Positions 29,214 to 38,418 of a stretch of 64,000 nt of DNA are shown in pieces. The notes under the pieces were generated by a model that was given only the letters and a program-made list of their open reading frames with translations, searched no databases and was not told the DNA's origin. The stretch comes from an uncultured Oscillospiraceae bacterium (GTDB lineage: Bacteria; Bacillota; Clostridia; Oscillospirales; Acutalibacteraceae). The position numbers were made by a program, and so were the translations under genes. The stretch is from positions 27,606-91,605 of the forward strand of contig UQLR01000011.1 of the NCBI GenBank assembly GCA_900541975.1, written 5' to 3'. The stretch's first letter is position 1, and each line of letters starts with the position of its first letter.

Positions 29214-30428
29214 TTAACTTAATACATCAAAAAATTTGGAATGGATGGCGCTGACCGCCCGGTCGGCGTCTTCAACAGCAATCAGTACGGAGACTTTAAT
29301 TTCGCTTGTAGAGATCATCTGGATATTGATTTGAGAATCATAAAGTGCCTCAAACATTTTTGAAGCAACCCCCGCATGCGTTTCCATACCGGCGCCGACA
29401 ATCGAAATTTTTGCAACTCTGTCATCGTACAGAACCTTATTGCCGCCAATGGTTGCAATATAGTCCTCCAGAATCGCAACGGCTTCCTTTCCCTTATCTT
29501 TTGCAACGGTGAAGGAGATGTCCTTTGTATCGTCACGGCCAATAGACTGTAGAATAATGTCTACGTTAATATCCTTTGCCGCAAGTTTTGAAAACATTTT
29601 AAAGGCCAGGCCGGGCCTGTCTGGTACGCCTGTGACAGATATTCTTGCTACATCTGTGTCTTTTGCAACGCCGCTGATCAACATTTTTTCCATTTTAGCT
29701 GCCTCCTTAACTATTGTACCGGGTGCGCAAGTTAAGCTTGAAAGAACTTCAAGCTCTAAGTTGTATTTTTTTGCCATTTCCACACTGCGGTTGTGCAACA
29801 CCTGCGCGCCCAATGTAGCAAGCTCAAGCATTTCATCATAGGAAATCTCGTCAAGCTTTCTGGCGTTTTTTACCTTACGCGGGTCTGCGGTATAAACGCC
29901 TTCTACATCCGTGTAAATTTGGCAAAGATCCGCATGCATGGCCGCTGCAATGGCGACGGCGCTCGTGTCGGAGCCGCCACGGCCCAGTGTTGTTACATCC
30001 TCGTAACGGCTGATCCCCTGGAAGCCGGCAATAACGACAATGTTATTTTTATCCAGCTCACGTTTAACGCGCTCCGGAATAATTCTTTTGATGCGTGCCC
30101 CCGTATGCATCGACGTAGTTTGAAACCCTGCCTGCCAGCCCAGCAGGGAAACAACAGGGTAGCCCAGCTTTTCAATTGCCATGGATAAAAGGGCAATCGA
30201 GATCTGTTCTCCTGCGGCTAAAAGCATATCTTTTTCCCGTTTGGAAGCATTGGGGTTGATTTCTTCTGCCTTGGCAAGTAAATCGTCGGTGGTGTCACCC
30301 TGTGCGGAAACCACAACAATTACGCGGTTGCCTTTTTTATAGGTATCTGTTACAATGCGGGCGACATTGTAAACGCGCTGCGCGTTTGCAACAGAGCTGC
30401 CGCCAAATTTTTGTACAATCAGGCTCAT
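29214..30428 (-). CDS. lysC: Aspartate kinase
   Basis: Phosphorylates aspartate, the entry to lysine, threonine and methionine synthesis. The 404-residue protein has the kinase motif KFGGSSVA at the N terminus, TTLGRGGSDTSAVAIAA near residue 150 and two C-terminal ACT domains (SVTGVPDRPG and SIVGAGMETHAGV), the allosteric amino-acid sites. This is the monofunctional single-chain type. ATG 30428 follows GGAGGT. It lies 101 bases downstream of thrB on the same strand; a leader hairpin before tRNA-Pro probably ends its transcript. Confidence 0.95.
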   Translation of the reverse strand: MSLIVQKFGGSSVANAQRVYNVARIVTDTYKKGNRVIVVVSAQGDTTDDLLAKAEEINPNASKREKDMLLAAGEQISIALLSMAIEKLGYPVVSLLGWQAGFQTTSMHTGARIKRIIPERVKRELDKNNIVVIAGFQGISRYEDVTTLGRGGSDTSAVAIAAAMHADLCQIYTDVEGVYTADPRKVKNARKLDEISYDEMLELATLGAQVLHNRSVEMAKKYNLELEVLSSLTCAPGTIVKEAAKMEKMLISGVAKDTDVARISVTGVPDRPGLAFKMFSKLAAKDINVDIILQSIGRDDTKDISFTVAKDKGKEAVAILEDYIATIGGNKVLYDDRVAKISIVGAGMETHAGVASKMFEALYDSQINIQMISTSEIKVSVLIAVEDADRAVSAIHSKFFDVLS

Positions 30429-30529
30429 AAAGTGTTACCTCCAATATATTGGCCATTGTGAAAAAATCTATAAAAAATTCTATATGCAAATTAGGCGTTT
30501 GTCAACGCCGAAAATACATGGGTAAAAAA

Positions 30530-31426
30530 TCAATCAATTATAATTTGTGCGCCGCAGGCATCCGGACTTAAAACCTCAAAACGCCAGTTTTTTATACCTT
30601 TTTCTTCAAGAGAGGCAAGCGCATGCAAGTGAAAAGTGTTCTGCAGCTTGTCGTCTATAATAGAAATAACGGTTGGACCGGCGCCGCTTATATATGTACC
30701 ATAGGAGCCAAGCTCATAGCTTGTGCGGAAGACCGTGTCCAACCCTGGAATAAATTGTGCGCGGTAAGGCTGATGCAAGCGGTCTTGTACAGCCACGCGG
30801 AGGTTTTCTAAACTTCCGGAAAAAAGCGCAGCAGTCATTAGTGCAGAACGTGAAAGATTATAAACGGCGTCTTCGCGGGAGTAGGACTCTGGCAGGGCGC
30901 TTCTGGCAGTTTCAGTCTTCAGCTCGAAGGGGGGGATAAAAAGGCCAAAGCGGATATGCGCGGCAATAGGAACTGTAACAGAATGGACGCGCCCGCCCTC
31001 TATGGCAGAAGCGACAAGCCCGCCGGTAACAGCCGGCGTAGTATTGTCCGGGTGGCCTTCTATTTTACATGCAAGATTGACAAGATCGTGCTTTGTAAGC
31101 GGGTTGCCTAGAAAGCGGTTAGCGCCAACCAGCCCCGCGACAATACAGGCGCTGCTGCTGCCCAGCCCTCTTGTCATGGGAATATTGTTTTCCTGTATGA
31201 GCTTTAAGCCTGGAAAGCGCCGCCCGCATTCTTTATAAAGATAAGAAGCAGACCAGTAGATCAGATTGCTTTGGTCGGTTGGAATTGCAACGCCGTCTTT
31301 TGAGGCGATGGCAATTCCATCAAATTCTTCCATCCAGACCTGGTTATACATACTCAAAGCAATGCCCAGGCTGTCAAAGCCTGAGCCCAAATTTGCGCTT
31401 GTCGCGGGAACCTGAATCCGAATCAT
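30530..31426 (-). CDS. thrB: Homoserine kinase
   Basis: GHMP-family kinase making phosphohomoserine for threonine, 298 residues. The ATP loop PMTRGLGSSSACIVAG is near residue 90, the N-terminal VPATSANLGSGFDS motif is intact, and the C-terminal GTYISGAGPT motif is present. It starts 2 bases after the hom stop, so translation is coupled. No threonine synthase gene is in the window. Confidence 0.95.
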   Translation of the reverse strand: MIRIQVPATSANLGSGFDSLGIALSMYNQVWMEEFDGIAIASKDGVAIPTDQSNLIYWSASYLYKECGRRFPGLKLIQENNIPMTRGLGSSSACIVAGLVGANRFLGNPLTKHDLVNLACKIEGHPDNTTPAVTGGLVASAIEGGRVHSVTVPIAAHIRFGLFIPPFELKTETARSALPESYSREDAVYNLSRSALMTAALFSGSLENLRVAVQDRLHQPYRAQFIPGLDTVFRTSYELGSYGTYISGAGPTVISIIDDKLQNTFHLHALASLEEKGIKNWRFEVLSPDACGAQIIID

Positions 31427-31428
31427 AA

Positions 31429-32673
31429 TTACAAATCCCCAATTCTGATTTTTGATGCAACCTTTACGCCCTTGCTTTGAAGATTGTCGATATCAGCAAG
31501 AATAGCGCCTACGGTTTTTTCCGGCGTAATAAAAGCAAGTTCACCGTTTACAGCATGGTTGCGGGCAAGCGGGGTGACAGCGCCAAAAATATTTTTAGCG
31601 TATGCAAGCGCTTTTTCTGTATTGTCTGCAAAAGCCCTGATAAACATGGATGTAACGCTTTGTTCCCACGGAAGCACGTAATCGTCCGTACCGTCGGCCC
31701 AATACAAGTATTTTCTTGCCTTTAAATGCTTAATGCAGTCTATTATGTCTGCTACGACCGCACTGGCTGTTGGCAGCTTACCAGCGCCCTTACCGTAAAA
31801 TACAACGTCGCCGGTTGCATCGCCGCGGACCATAATACCGTTGAATACGTCGTCCACACCGGCCAACTGACTTTGGCTGTTGATAAACATGGGAGCTACA
31901 AAGATGTCAATCCGGCCGTCGTCGAGCATTTTTACGCTGCCGATCAATTTGATCACGCCGCCCCAGGCGAAAGCGTAAGCAACGTCCTCTAAAGTGATGT
32001 TTCGAATGCCTTCTGTATATATGTTGTCTGGATAAACATGTTTGCCAAATGTAAGAGAAGCCAAAATACAGATTTTACGTACCGCGTCGTAACCGTCCAC
32101 GTCCGCAGAGGGATCGCGCTCGGCATAGCCAAGCTTTTGTGCCAGTGCCAGTGCCTGTTCAAATTTCATTTGTTCATGAATCATTTTTGTAAGAATAAAA
32201 TTGGTTGTCCCGTTTAAAATACCAGCAATCTGGCTTACCTCGTTGGCTGCAAGGCACTGGCTGATCGGCCGGATGATGGGAATGCCGCCGCCAACGCTTG
32301 CTTCAAACAGAAAATTGGCGTTTTTATCCTTTGCAATCTGCAAGAGCTGCGCACCTTTGGCCGCGACCAGTTCTTTATTGGAGGTAACAACGCTTTTTCC
32401 TTTTTCCAGGCAGCGCTTTACAAAATCAAAAGCCGGATGCAGGCCACCCATTGTTTCTACAACAACCTTTACTTCCTCGTCGTTACAGATATCGTCAAAA
32501 TTTTTGGTAAATCTGTCATACAGAGGGCTGTCTGGAAAGTCCCGTATATCTAAAATATATTTAATATGCATTTCTTCCTGCGCCCTTTTTTTCAGGCTTT
32601 CACTGTGTGTGAGCAAAATTTCCGCAACCCCGGAGCCGACAACCCCATAGCCCATTATCGCTACCTGTATCAT
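31429..32673 (-). CDS. hom: Homoserine dehydrogenase
   Basis: Reduces aspartate semialdehyde to homoserine, 414 residues. The NAD(P) loop GYGVVGSGVAE is at residues 8-18, the catalytic-domain text GGGIPIIRPI and ILNGTTNFILT is in the middle, and KLGYAERDPSADVDGYDA follows. The C-terminal 90 residues are in the place of the usual ACT domain but are divergent (SMFIRAFADNTEKALAYA), so allosteric control may differ. ATG 32673 (MIQVAIMG) has GAGGTG upstream; an in-frame ATG five codons earlier is less likely. First gene of hom-thrB-lysC. Confidence 0.94.
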   Translation of the reverse strand: MIQVAIMGYGVVGSGVAEILLTHSESLKKRAQEEMHIKYILDIRDFPDSPLYDRFTKNFDDICNDEEVKVVVETMGGLHPAFDFVKRCLEKGKSVVTSNKELVAAKGAQLLQIAKDKNANFLFEASVGGGIPIIRPISQCLAANEVSQIAGILNGTTNFILTKMIHEQMKFEQALALAQKLGYAERDPSADVDGYDAVRKICILASLTFGKHVYPDNIYTEGIRNITLEDVAYAFAWGGVIKLIGSVKMLDDGRIDIFVAPMFINSQSQLAGVDDVFNGIMVRGDATGDVVFYGKGAGKLPTASAVVADIIDCIKHLKARKYLYWADGTDDYVLPWEQSVTSMFIRAFADNTEKALAYAKNIFGAVTPLARNHAVNGELAFITPEKTVGAILADIDNLQSKGVKVASKIRIGDL

Positions 32674-32746
32674 TTTACACCTCTTCAAAAGTTTTCATAA
32701 TTCTTATTATATTGCTCCAAAGGCGAATATGCCACCGAAGAGAAGC

Positions 32747-35146
32747 TTATATATACGCATCACCGGAAACATCGCCGCCAGTGGAAACATCATCGCCGCC
32801 GCTTTCGGCAGGAGGAGCGTCAGACGAGGCTGGCGGCTCAGGGGCCATGCTGCCGGGATCGTCTGATGGAATATCGGAATAATCGGGTTCGCTCGAAGCA
32901 TCATCGGACGAAACGTCTGAGCTGTCGTCATAGGAATAGCTGGAATCGTAATCATCGTCGTAGTCATCATAATCGTCGTAACTGTCATCGTAATAGCTGT
33001 ATCCATGGCCACCGTAGCAATAATCGGGCCGCATATCTTCAGTATAATATCCCATATAGGTTTCTCCGCAGTAGCTGGTGGCAAGAAGCCCTGTTGATGC
33101 GCAATAGGGAATAGCCTCCACATTGGGCGAAAGCGTAAATTCCTTTGCTTCCTTGTCGGACAGATATTCTGACATTAGGTCATGGAAGGTTTGCTCGGCA
33201 ACATTGGTGCTGCCGACAATGGAGGCAGGCGTATCAAAGCCGGTCCATATACCCAACAGAGCATGGGGGGAAAGGCCGATAAACCAGTGGTCTTTGCCGT
33301 AGTCTGTCGTACCGGTTTTACCCAAAATATCCCAGCCTGAAATGGCGGCCATACCGGCGGCCGTATGCGCCGGATTGGAGTAGGTAACGTTGTAATGCAA
33401 AAGGCGGTTCATAATTGTAGCAGTTTCAGCAGAATAGGACTGAATTGGAATATTTTCACGGTTGTCAAGGATAATGTCCCCATCCTGATCTGTTACGTAA
33501 TAGTAGGAATACGGTTCATAGTATTTACCGCCGTTCCCCATATACTGATAAGAAGCGACCATTTCCCTTACGGTGACGCCTCCGTTGAGACCTCCGATGG
33601 ACAAACCGCCAATATTTTCAGAATCTTCTGTTGTCAGATGCCGGAAGCCTGTTTTATTTACAGCTTGATTGTAGGCGTTTTTAACGCCCACCAGCTGCAT
33701 GGTTTGCACAGCTGCACCGTTGAGAGAAGCTTCGATTGCATCGGGCAACAGGACGTTACCATAATAATAACCGCCCGAGTTGTTCGGACCGGAGATCCAG
33801 CCGTCCTCCGTCCAGGCCCAGTGTTCAATCGGTTCGTCCAATACGAATGAGGAAAAATGGTAGATTTTATTTTCAATAGCCAGTGGATAAACAAACGAAG
33901 GTTTAATAGAGGAGCCGGGCTGCAGTTCCGAAATATTTGCTCTATCCCACAAGAGCATGCCGTCCTTTTTTTCCCGGCTACCGACAGAGGCAATGATGCG
34001 CCCGTCAAAGTCCATCATGATAAGGCCCATCTGCAGGTTGGGGTCGGAAGGCGTGTTCAGGTTTAAAACATATTGTTCTGCAAACTCCTGCATTTTGGTA
34101 TCCATAGCGCAATAAATTTTCAACCCTTCGGTGTACAGCTTGGTAGAAGCGGCATCTTCGCTGATGTTCAGTTCCTGTGCCAGGTCTGTACGAAGGTCGC
34201 GGAAAAGCATGTCAATATACCAGTTTGGCACCTCTTCTTCCTCTTCTTCGTCCTCTTCCTCCTCTACATAGCCTACAAAGGTCATGGTTTGCGACTCTTT
34301 CATGGCCTGGTCGTATTCTTCCTTGTTGATTTTTCCCTGGTCGTACATTTCCTGCAAAACGGTTTCGCGGCGCTCTTTGTTGGACTCCGGATAATCAAGA
34401 GGCGTATAGGCCGCCGGGTTTTGTGTAATACCGGCAATGGCTGCACACTGCGCGATCGAACAATCCTGAATATCTTTACCAAAATATAAATGCGCCGCCG
34501 CCTGCACGCCGCGGCAACCGCTGCCGAAATTGACAATGTTCAGATAAGCTTCCAAAATTTCGTCTTTTGTAAAATCCCGTTCCAAATTTAAAGCGCGAAA
34601 AATTTCCCTTAATTTTCTGGTAATGCTGACCTGGTTGTCATCTGTAATATTTTTGATCAGCTGCTGCGTCAGCGTTGAACCGCCGTAGCTGTCGGAACCG
34701 GAAGCAAGGCTGAACACAGCGCCGGCCGTGCGCACCCAGTCCACGCCGTTGTGGTCGTAAAAACGCTTGTCCTCAATGGCAATAATCGCATCTTTCATTG
34801 CCTGGGGGATATTCTCATAATCTACCCATATGCGGTTTTCTGTGCTATGCAGCCTTTGGTATTCCACTGGATTGCCGTTTTCGTCGTTTACATAAATAAA
34901 GCTGGTGAGCTGTAGCTTGGAGGCATGCAAGTCAATGCCCGTCGGCTCGTTGGCTAGACCGAAAAGGTAGATCAGTACGGAAATACCAACGACCACAAAG
35001 GAAACGCATAAAATCATTAAAAAGGTAGACAGCAGCTTCCATACAATCGACAGCGCCCTTTTGGCTCCTTTAACGGCGGCGCTTGTCGTCACAGCTTTTT
35101 GCTGTTCCGCCTCGCCTGTAAATTTATTAATGTCGGTTTTGCGCAT
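32747..35146 (-). CDS. Class A penicillin-binding protein (PBP1A-like)
   Basis: Bifunctional peptidoglycan glycosyltransferase and transpeptidase, 799 residues. There is one N-terminal membrane anchor (about 35-65). The GT51 domain has IEDKRFYDHNGVDW, GGSTLTQQLIKN and NIVNFGSG. The transpeptidase motifs are SSIK (in QPGSSIKPSF), SLN (in SLNGAAVQ) and KTG (in GKTGTTD). Two oddities: an acidic run of Glu/Asp (EEEEDEEEEEE) before the linker PNWYIDML, and a C-terminal tail of about 80 residues made of D/S/Y repeats then P/S/D. ATG 35146 (MRKTDINKF) is preferred, with GGGAGG upstream. Confidence 0.93.
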   Translation of the reverse strand: MRKTDINKFTGEAEQQKAVTTSAAVKGAKRALSIVWKLLSTFLMILCVSFVVVGISVLIYLFGLANEPTGIDLHASKLQLTSFIYVNDENGNPVEYQRLHSTENRIWVDYENIPQAMKDAIIAIEDKRFYDHNGVDWVRTAGAVFSLASGSDSYGGSTLTQQLIKNITDDNQVSITRKLREIFRALNLERDFTKDEILEAYLNIVNFGSGCRGVQAAAHLYFGKDIQDCSIAQCAAIAGITQNPAAYTPLDYPESNKERRETVLQEMYDQGKINKEEYDQAMKESQTMTFVGYVEEEEDEEEEEEVPNWYIDMLFRDLRTDLAQELNISEDAASTKLYTEGLKIYCAMDTKMQEFAEQYVLNLNTPSDPNLQMGLIMMDFDGRIIASVGSREKKDGMLLWDRANISELQPGSSIKPSFVYPLAIENKIYHFSSFVLDEPIEHWAWTEDGWISGPNNSGGYYYGNVLLPDAIEASLNGAAVQTMQLVGVKNAYNQAVNKTGFRHLTTEDSENIGGLSIGGLNGGVTVREMVASYQYMGNGGKYYEPYSYYYVTDQDGDIILDNRENIPIQSYSAETATIMNRLLHYNVTYSNPAHTAAGMAAISGWDILGKTGTTDYGKDHWFIGLSPHALLGIWTGFDTPASIVGSTNVAEQTFHDLMSEYLSDKEAKEFTLSPNVEAIPYCASTGLLATSYCGETYMGYYTEDMRPDYCYGGHGYSYYDDSYDDYDDYDDDYDSSYSYDDSSDVSSDDASSEPDYSDIPSDDPGSMAPEPPASSDAPPAESGGDDVSTGGDVSGDAYI

Positions 35147-35370
35147 AGAGTGGCCGACCTCCCTGTAAAAATTGAAAATGCAAGTATAAAAGGTCTGTAA
35201 AAACAAGGTGTAGACATAAAAAGACAATACACTTATTTCACATTATAACACTAAAAGGAAGAAAAAGGAATCTTTTTTTTGATTATTTCATTAATATTCT
35301 GTTAATTTCAAGGCGTTTTAATCATAGCGGTATAAACTTTATCGGCGCTGCAATACTAAAGATAAAAGAG

Positions 35371-35398
35371 TTGCGATACGGTGGCCAAGTTTTATAAA
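35371..35398 (+). promoter_or_regulatory. Possible promoter for the BofC-like gene
   Basis: TTGCGA at 35371-35376, 16-base spacer and TATAAA at 35393-35398. Confidence 0.4.
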
Positions 35399-35441
35399 AA
35401 ACGGGAAAATCATACAGCGGCAGGGAGGAGAAGGGACAGCT

Positions 35442-35762
35442 ATGGTCAGAAAACGTTTGGTTATAATAGTAAGCGTGCTTTTTGCGGCAATTGCCGTAAC
35501 AGCTTTGGTATTTACGCTGTTTCCGGCGCAAAGTCAGGCGCAGGTGGAAAAACCAACGGACACAACAAATGAAACGATATATTACCTTAAAGACTATAAC
35601 GGCCGGCTTGCCGTTTTTTCAGAAGGCAGTGAAAGTCCGTTTAAAATAACGGAAGTGGAGATTAAAACCCTGCCGGAATATGATCAGAAGACACTCAGGC
35701 AGGGAGTAAAAGCACATGGGCAAAAAGAGCTGACCAGGCTTTTAGAAGATTTCTGCAGCTGA
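35442..35762 (+). CDS. Small anchored protein, BofC C-terminal-like
   Basis: A 106-residue protein: an N-terminal membrane segment (residues about 5-28), a short linker, and a compact domain with YYLKDYNGRLAVF and a closing ELTRLLEDFCS. This pattern matches small clostridial proteins whose domain resembles the C-terminal part of BofC, a forespore checkpoint protein in Bacillus. I judge this from the characteristic YxLKDYxGxxAVF text only. ATG 35442 has GGGAGGAGAAGGGA upstream. It stands alone between the PBP and fab units, divergent from the former. Confidence 0.75.
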   Translation: MVRKRLVIIVSVLFAAIAVTALVFTLFPAQSQAQVEKPTDTTNETIYYLKDYNGRLAVFSEGSESPFKITEVEIKTLPEYDQKTLRQGVKAHGQKELTRLLEDFCS

Positions 35763-35887
35763 CGGCCGTGTAAAAGAAAGAAATCCGGACAAATCGTGAT
35801 ATAAACCATATTATTACAAAAAAATCGTGTGAAATATATTATAAAGGTAAAATAGAGAAGACAGACGGAGAATTGCGCGTTGTTTTC

Positions 35888-35916
35888 TTGACAAATATAA
35901 AGTGTAGATATAAAAT
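35888..35916 (+). promoter_or_regulatory. Promoter of the fab/acc operon
   Basis: TTGACA at 35888-35893, a 17-base spacer and TAAAAT at 35911-35916. Confidence 0.8.
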
Positions 35917-35917
35917 T

Positions 35918-35934
35918 AGTTAAGCAATCAAACT
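35918..35934 (+). promoter_or_regulatory. FabT-like operator
   Basis: AGTTAAGCAATCAAACT: the right half ATCAAACT fits the FabT/MarR box described in lactic cocci (ATTTGATTATCAAAT-like), while the left half AGTT is only partly symmetric. It starts directly after the -10 box, where bound FabT would block transcription. Inference from position and partial match. Confidence 0.5.
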
Positions 35935-35972
35935 ATATAGGCCGGAAAGGTTATAAAAAGGTGGGCGGAAGC

Positions 35973-36446
35973 ATGTCGGCGGATTTTATTGAGAGGTTTC
36001 ATTTTGTATTGGAACAAAGCTATTCGCTTTTTTCCAGAGTAGAACAAAATATGCTTACGCGCTCCAAACGTTTTAATCTTTCCATTACAGAATTGCATCT
36101 GATCGAAGTGATTAACCGTGATCCGATTCGAGGCAGGGTAATGGGAGATATTGCAAACGAACTGATGATTACGCCCTCTTCTGTAACTATAGCGGTCAAT
36201 AAGCTTGTAAAAAAGGGGTATGCCGTAAAGAAAAAAGGCCTGGAGGACGGCAGGCTGGTATATGTGCAGCTGACAGACAGCGGCAGGCATGCCGACCGTA
36301 TACATAAGCGTTTTCATAAAAGCCTTGCCAAAAGTATTACAAGCGGTATGACACAGCAGGAAAAAGGCATTTTGTTAAACTGTATGGACAGAATGAATAC
36401 GTTTTTAAGCGCAAGGCTTAAAAAGATGGAGGGGTTAAAATCGTGA
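35973..36446 (+). CDS. fabT: MarR-family repressor of fatty-acid genes (FabT-like)
   Basis: A 157-residue winged-helix regulator. The HTH region is GDIANELMITPSSVTIAVNKLVKKGYAVKK and the wing follows as GLEDGRLVYVQLTDSG. A MarR gene heading a fabH-fabK cluster is the FabT arrangement, in which an acyl-ACP-bound repressor controls the operon and itself. ATG 35973 is my choice; an in-frame GTG at 35961 is possible. The stop overlaps the fabH start (GTGA). Confidence 0.87.
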   Translation: MSADFIERFHFVLEQSYSLFSRVEQNMLTRSKRFNLSITELHLIEVINRDPIRGRVMGDIANELMITPSSVTIAVNKLVKKGYAVKKKGLEDGRLVYVQLTDSGRHADRIHKRFHKSLAKSITSGMTQQEKGILLNCMDRMNTFLSARLKKMEGLKS

Positions 36447-37402
36447 GCTTCAGTATAACAGGTACGGGGAAATTTGTTCCGGAGTACATACTCACCAACG
36501 AAGAAATTTCCACTATGGTAGATACCAGCGACGAATGGATTAAAAAACGTTCCGGCATACATGAAAGACATATATGCACGACAGAAACGATTACCGATAT
36601 TTGCGTAGGCGCAGCCAAAAATGCACTGGAAAATGCAAATATTACCGCGCAACAGCTGGATTTGATCATATGCGCAACGCTTAGAGGGGAGTATATTACC
36701 CCTTCCCAGGCCTGCGTGGTTCAAAAGGAGCTGGGTGCTTCGTGCCCTGCATTTGATATTAACGGGGCCTGTTCCGGATTTATGTATGCGCTCGATGTAG
36801 CTGCCGGTTTTTTTGCGCGGGACAGAGTGCAAAGAGTGCTTGTTATAGCGGCGGACAACCTTTCCAATATTACGGATTGGAAGGATCGTTCCACCTGTGT
36901 GCTGTTTGGTGACGGCGGCGGCGCGGTGGTGCTGGAAAAGGGAGACGCCCTGAAATCGATCTGTCTTACGGCAAAGGGCGACACAGACGTGTTATATGCT
37001 CCGCGGGGGGAAAATACATCGCCGTTTTACAGGCGTCCATCCTACAGGCCGGTTTTGCATATGGATGGGCCGGAAGTCTATAAATTTGCCGTAACAGCCA
37101 TGGTGCGCGGGCTGAAAGACGCCATTGCCCAGGCCGGGCTGACACAAGATGCAATTGACCATGTGATTCCGCACCAGGCGAATACGCGGATTATTGACAC
37201 AGCAGTGTCACGGTTGCAGATCCCGGCGGAAAGGTATATTAAAAATATTGCGCATTACGGCAATACGTCTGCTTCCTGCATGCCGATGGCGCTGGACGAT
37301 GCGCACAGGAGCGGGCGCCTGAAAAAGGGAGATATGATCGCCATGTGCGCGTTTGGCGCGGGTCTTACCACAGGCAGTTGTGTGCTTCGGTGGGATATTT
37401 AA
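36443..37402 (+). CDS. fabH: 3-oxoacyl-ACP synthase III
   Basis: Condenses acetyl- or branched acyl-CoA with malonyl-ACP to start fatty-acid synthesis. The 319-residue protein has the Cys-His-Asn triad in NGACSGFMYAL, PHQANTRI and HYGNTSASCMPM. The start is GTG 36443, overlapping the fabT stop by four bases, with GGAGGGG upstream. Confidence 0.95.
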   Translation: MSFSITGTGKFVPEYILTNEEISTMVDTSDEWIKKRSGIHERHICTTETITDICVGAAKNALENANITAQQLDLIICATLRGEYITPSQACVVQKELGASCPAFDINGACSGFMYALDVAAGFFARDRVQRVLVIAADNLSNITDWKDRSTCVLFGDGGGAVVLEKGDALKSICLTAKGDTDVLYAPRGENTSPFYRRPSYRPVLHMDGPEVYKFAVTAMVRGLKDAIAQAGLTQDAIDHVIPHQANTRIIDTAVSRLQIPAERYIKNIAHYGNTSASCMPMALDDAHRSGRLKKGDMIAMCAFGAGLTTGSCVLRWDI

Positions 37403-37470
37403 AAAGCCGCCGCCCCAACCGGCGAGCGACGTTTTGCAAAAACAACATTACATAAACGGAGGAAAAGCAT

Positions 37471-38418
37471 ATGATAAGCACACCCATTAATGAGCTGCTG
37501 GGGATTGAATATCCTATTTTTCAGGGCGGTATGGCCTGGGTTGCAGACGCCTCTTTGGCGGCGGGCGTAAGCAATGCCGGCGGCCTGGGGATTTTAGCGG
37601 GAATGAATTCAAACGGAGAACAGTTGCGTGAAGAAATTAAAAAAGCGAGAGAACTGACGGACAAGCCGTTTGGAGTAAATGTAATGCTGATGAGCCCTTA
37701 TGTGGGGGAGGTCGCAAAGGTTGTAATTGAAGAAAAAATTCCGGTTGTAACAACAGGCGCGGGCAACCCCGCAAGATATATGAAGGAATGGAACGCGGCG
37801 GGTATTAAGGTAATCCCGGTGGTTCCTTCTGTGTCGCTTGCAAAGCTTGCACAAAGAAACGGTGCGTTTGCAGTCATTGCAGAAGGAGGAGAATCCGGCG
37901 GGCATGTGGGCGATCTGACGACGATGGCCCTTGTTCCGCAGGTTGTGGACGCAGTGTCGATCCCTGTAATTGCCGCAGGCGGCGTTGCAGACGGACGGCA
38001 GCTTGCTGCGTGTTTTATGCTGGGTGCCGTAGGCGTACAGGTGGGCACGCGCTTTTTGGTTGCCAGAGAGTGTACCATTTCGCAGGAATATAAGGATAAA
38101 GTTTTAAAAGCAAAGGATATAGATACGATTTTGACAGGCAAGCGTTTGGGCCATCCTGTGCGGTCCATTAAAAATGCTTTTACCAGAGAATATTTAAAAC
38201 AGGAGTATAACAGCCAGATTTCAGACGAAGAGCTTGAGCAACTGGGTGTAGGCGCACTTAGAAGGGCGGCCAGACAGGGAGATGTATCCGGCGGATGTGT
38301 ACTGGCGGGACAGGTAGCTTCCATGGTTAAGCAGGAGCAGACCGCAAAGGAAATTATAGAAGACCTGTTTACACAGGCGGAAAAAGTATTGGGCGGTGCC
38401 AAAAAATGGGTAAGATAG
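37471..38418 (+). CDS. fabK: Enoyl-ACP reductase II (FMN type)
   Basis: Reduces enoyl-ACP in the last step of elongation; FMN-dependent, unrelated to FabI and insensitive to triclosan. The 315 residues form a TIM-barrel flavoenzyme with FQGGMAWVADASLAAGVSNAGG at the start (split over residues 17-38), EGGESGGHVGDL and the phosphate site IAAGGVADG. AACGGAGGAAAAGC precedes ATG 37471. No acpP gene lies between fabH and fabK, as it does in many relatives. The end overlaps fabD by 13 bases. Confidence 0.94.
   Translation: MISTPINELLGIEYPIFQGGMAWVADASLAAGVSNAGGLGILAGMNSNGEQLREEIKKARELTDKPFGVNVMLMSPYVGEVAKVVIEEKIPVVTTGAGNPARYMKEWNAAGIKVIPVVPSVSLAKLAQRNGAFAVIAEGGESGGHVGDLTTMALVPQVVDAVSIPVIAAGGVADGRQLAACFMLGAVGVQVGTRFLVARECTISQEYKDKVLKAKDIDTILTGKRLGHPVRSIKNAFTREYLKQEYNSQISDEELEQLGVGALRRAARQGDVSGGCVLAGQVASMVKQEQTAKEIIEDLFTQAEKVLGGAKKWVR

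Noticed and set aside
32674..32746. Lysine or threonine leader before hom
   Set aside because: The 73-base gap is too small for a riboswitch and holds no leader peptide of repeated Thr/Ile/Lys codons.
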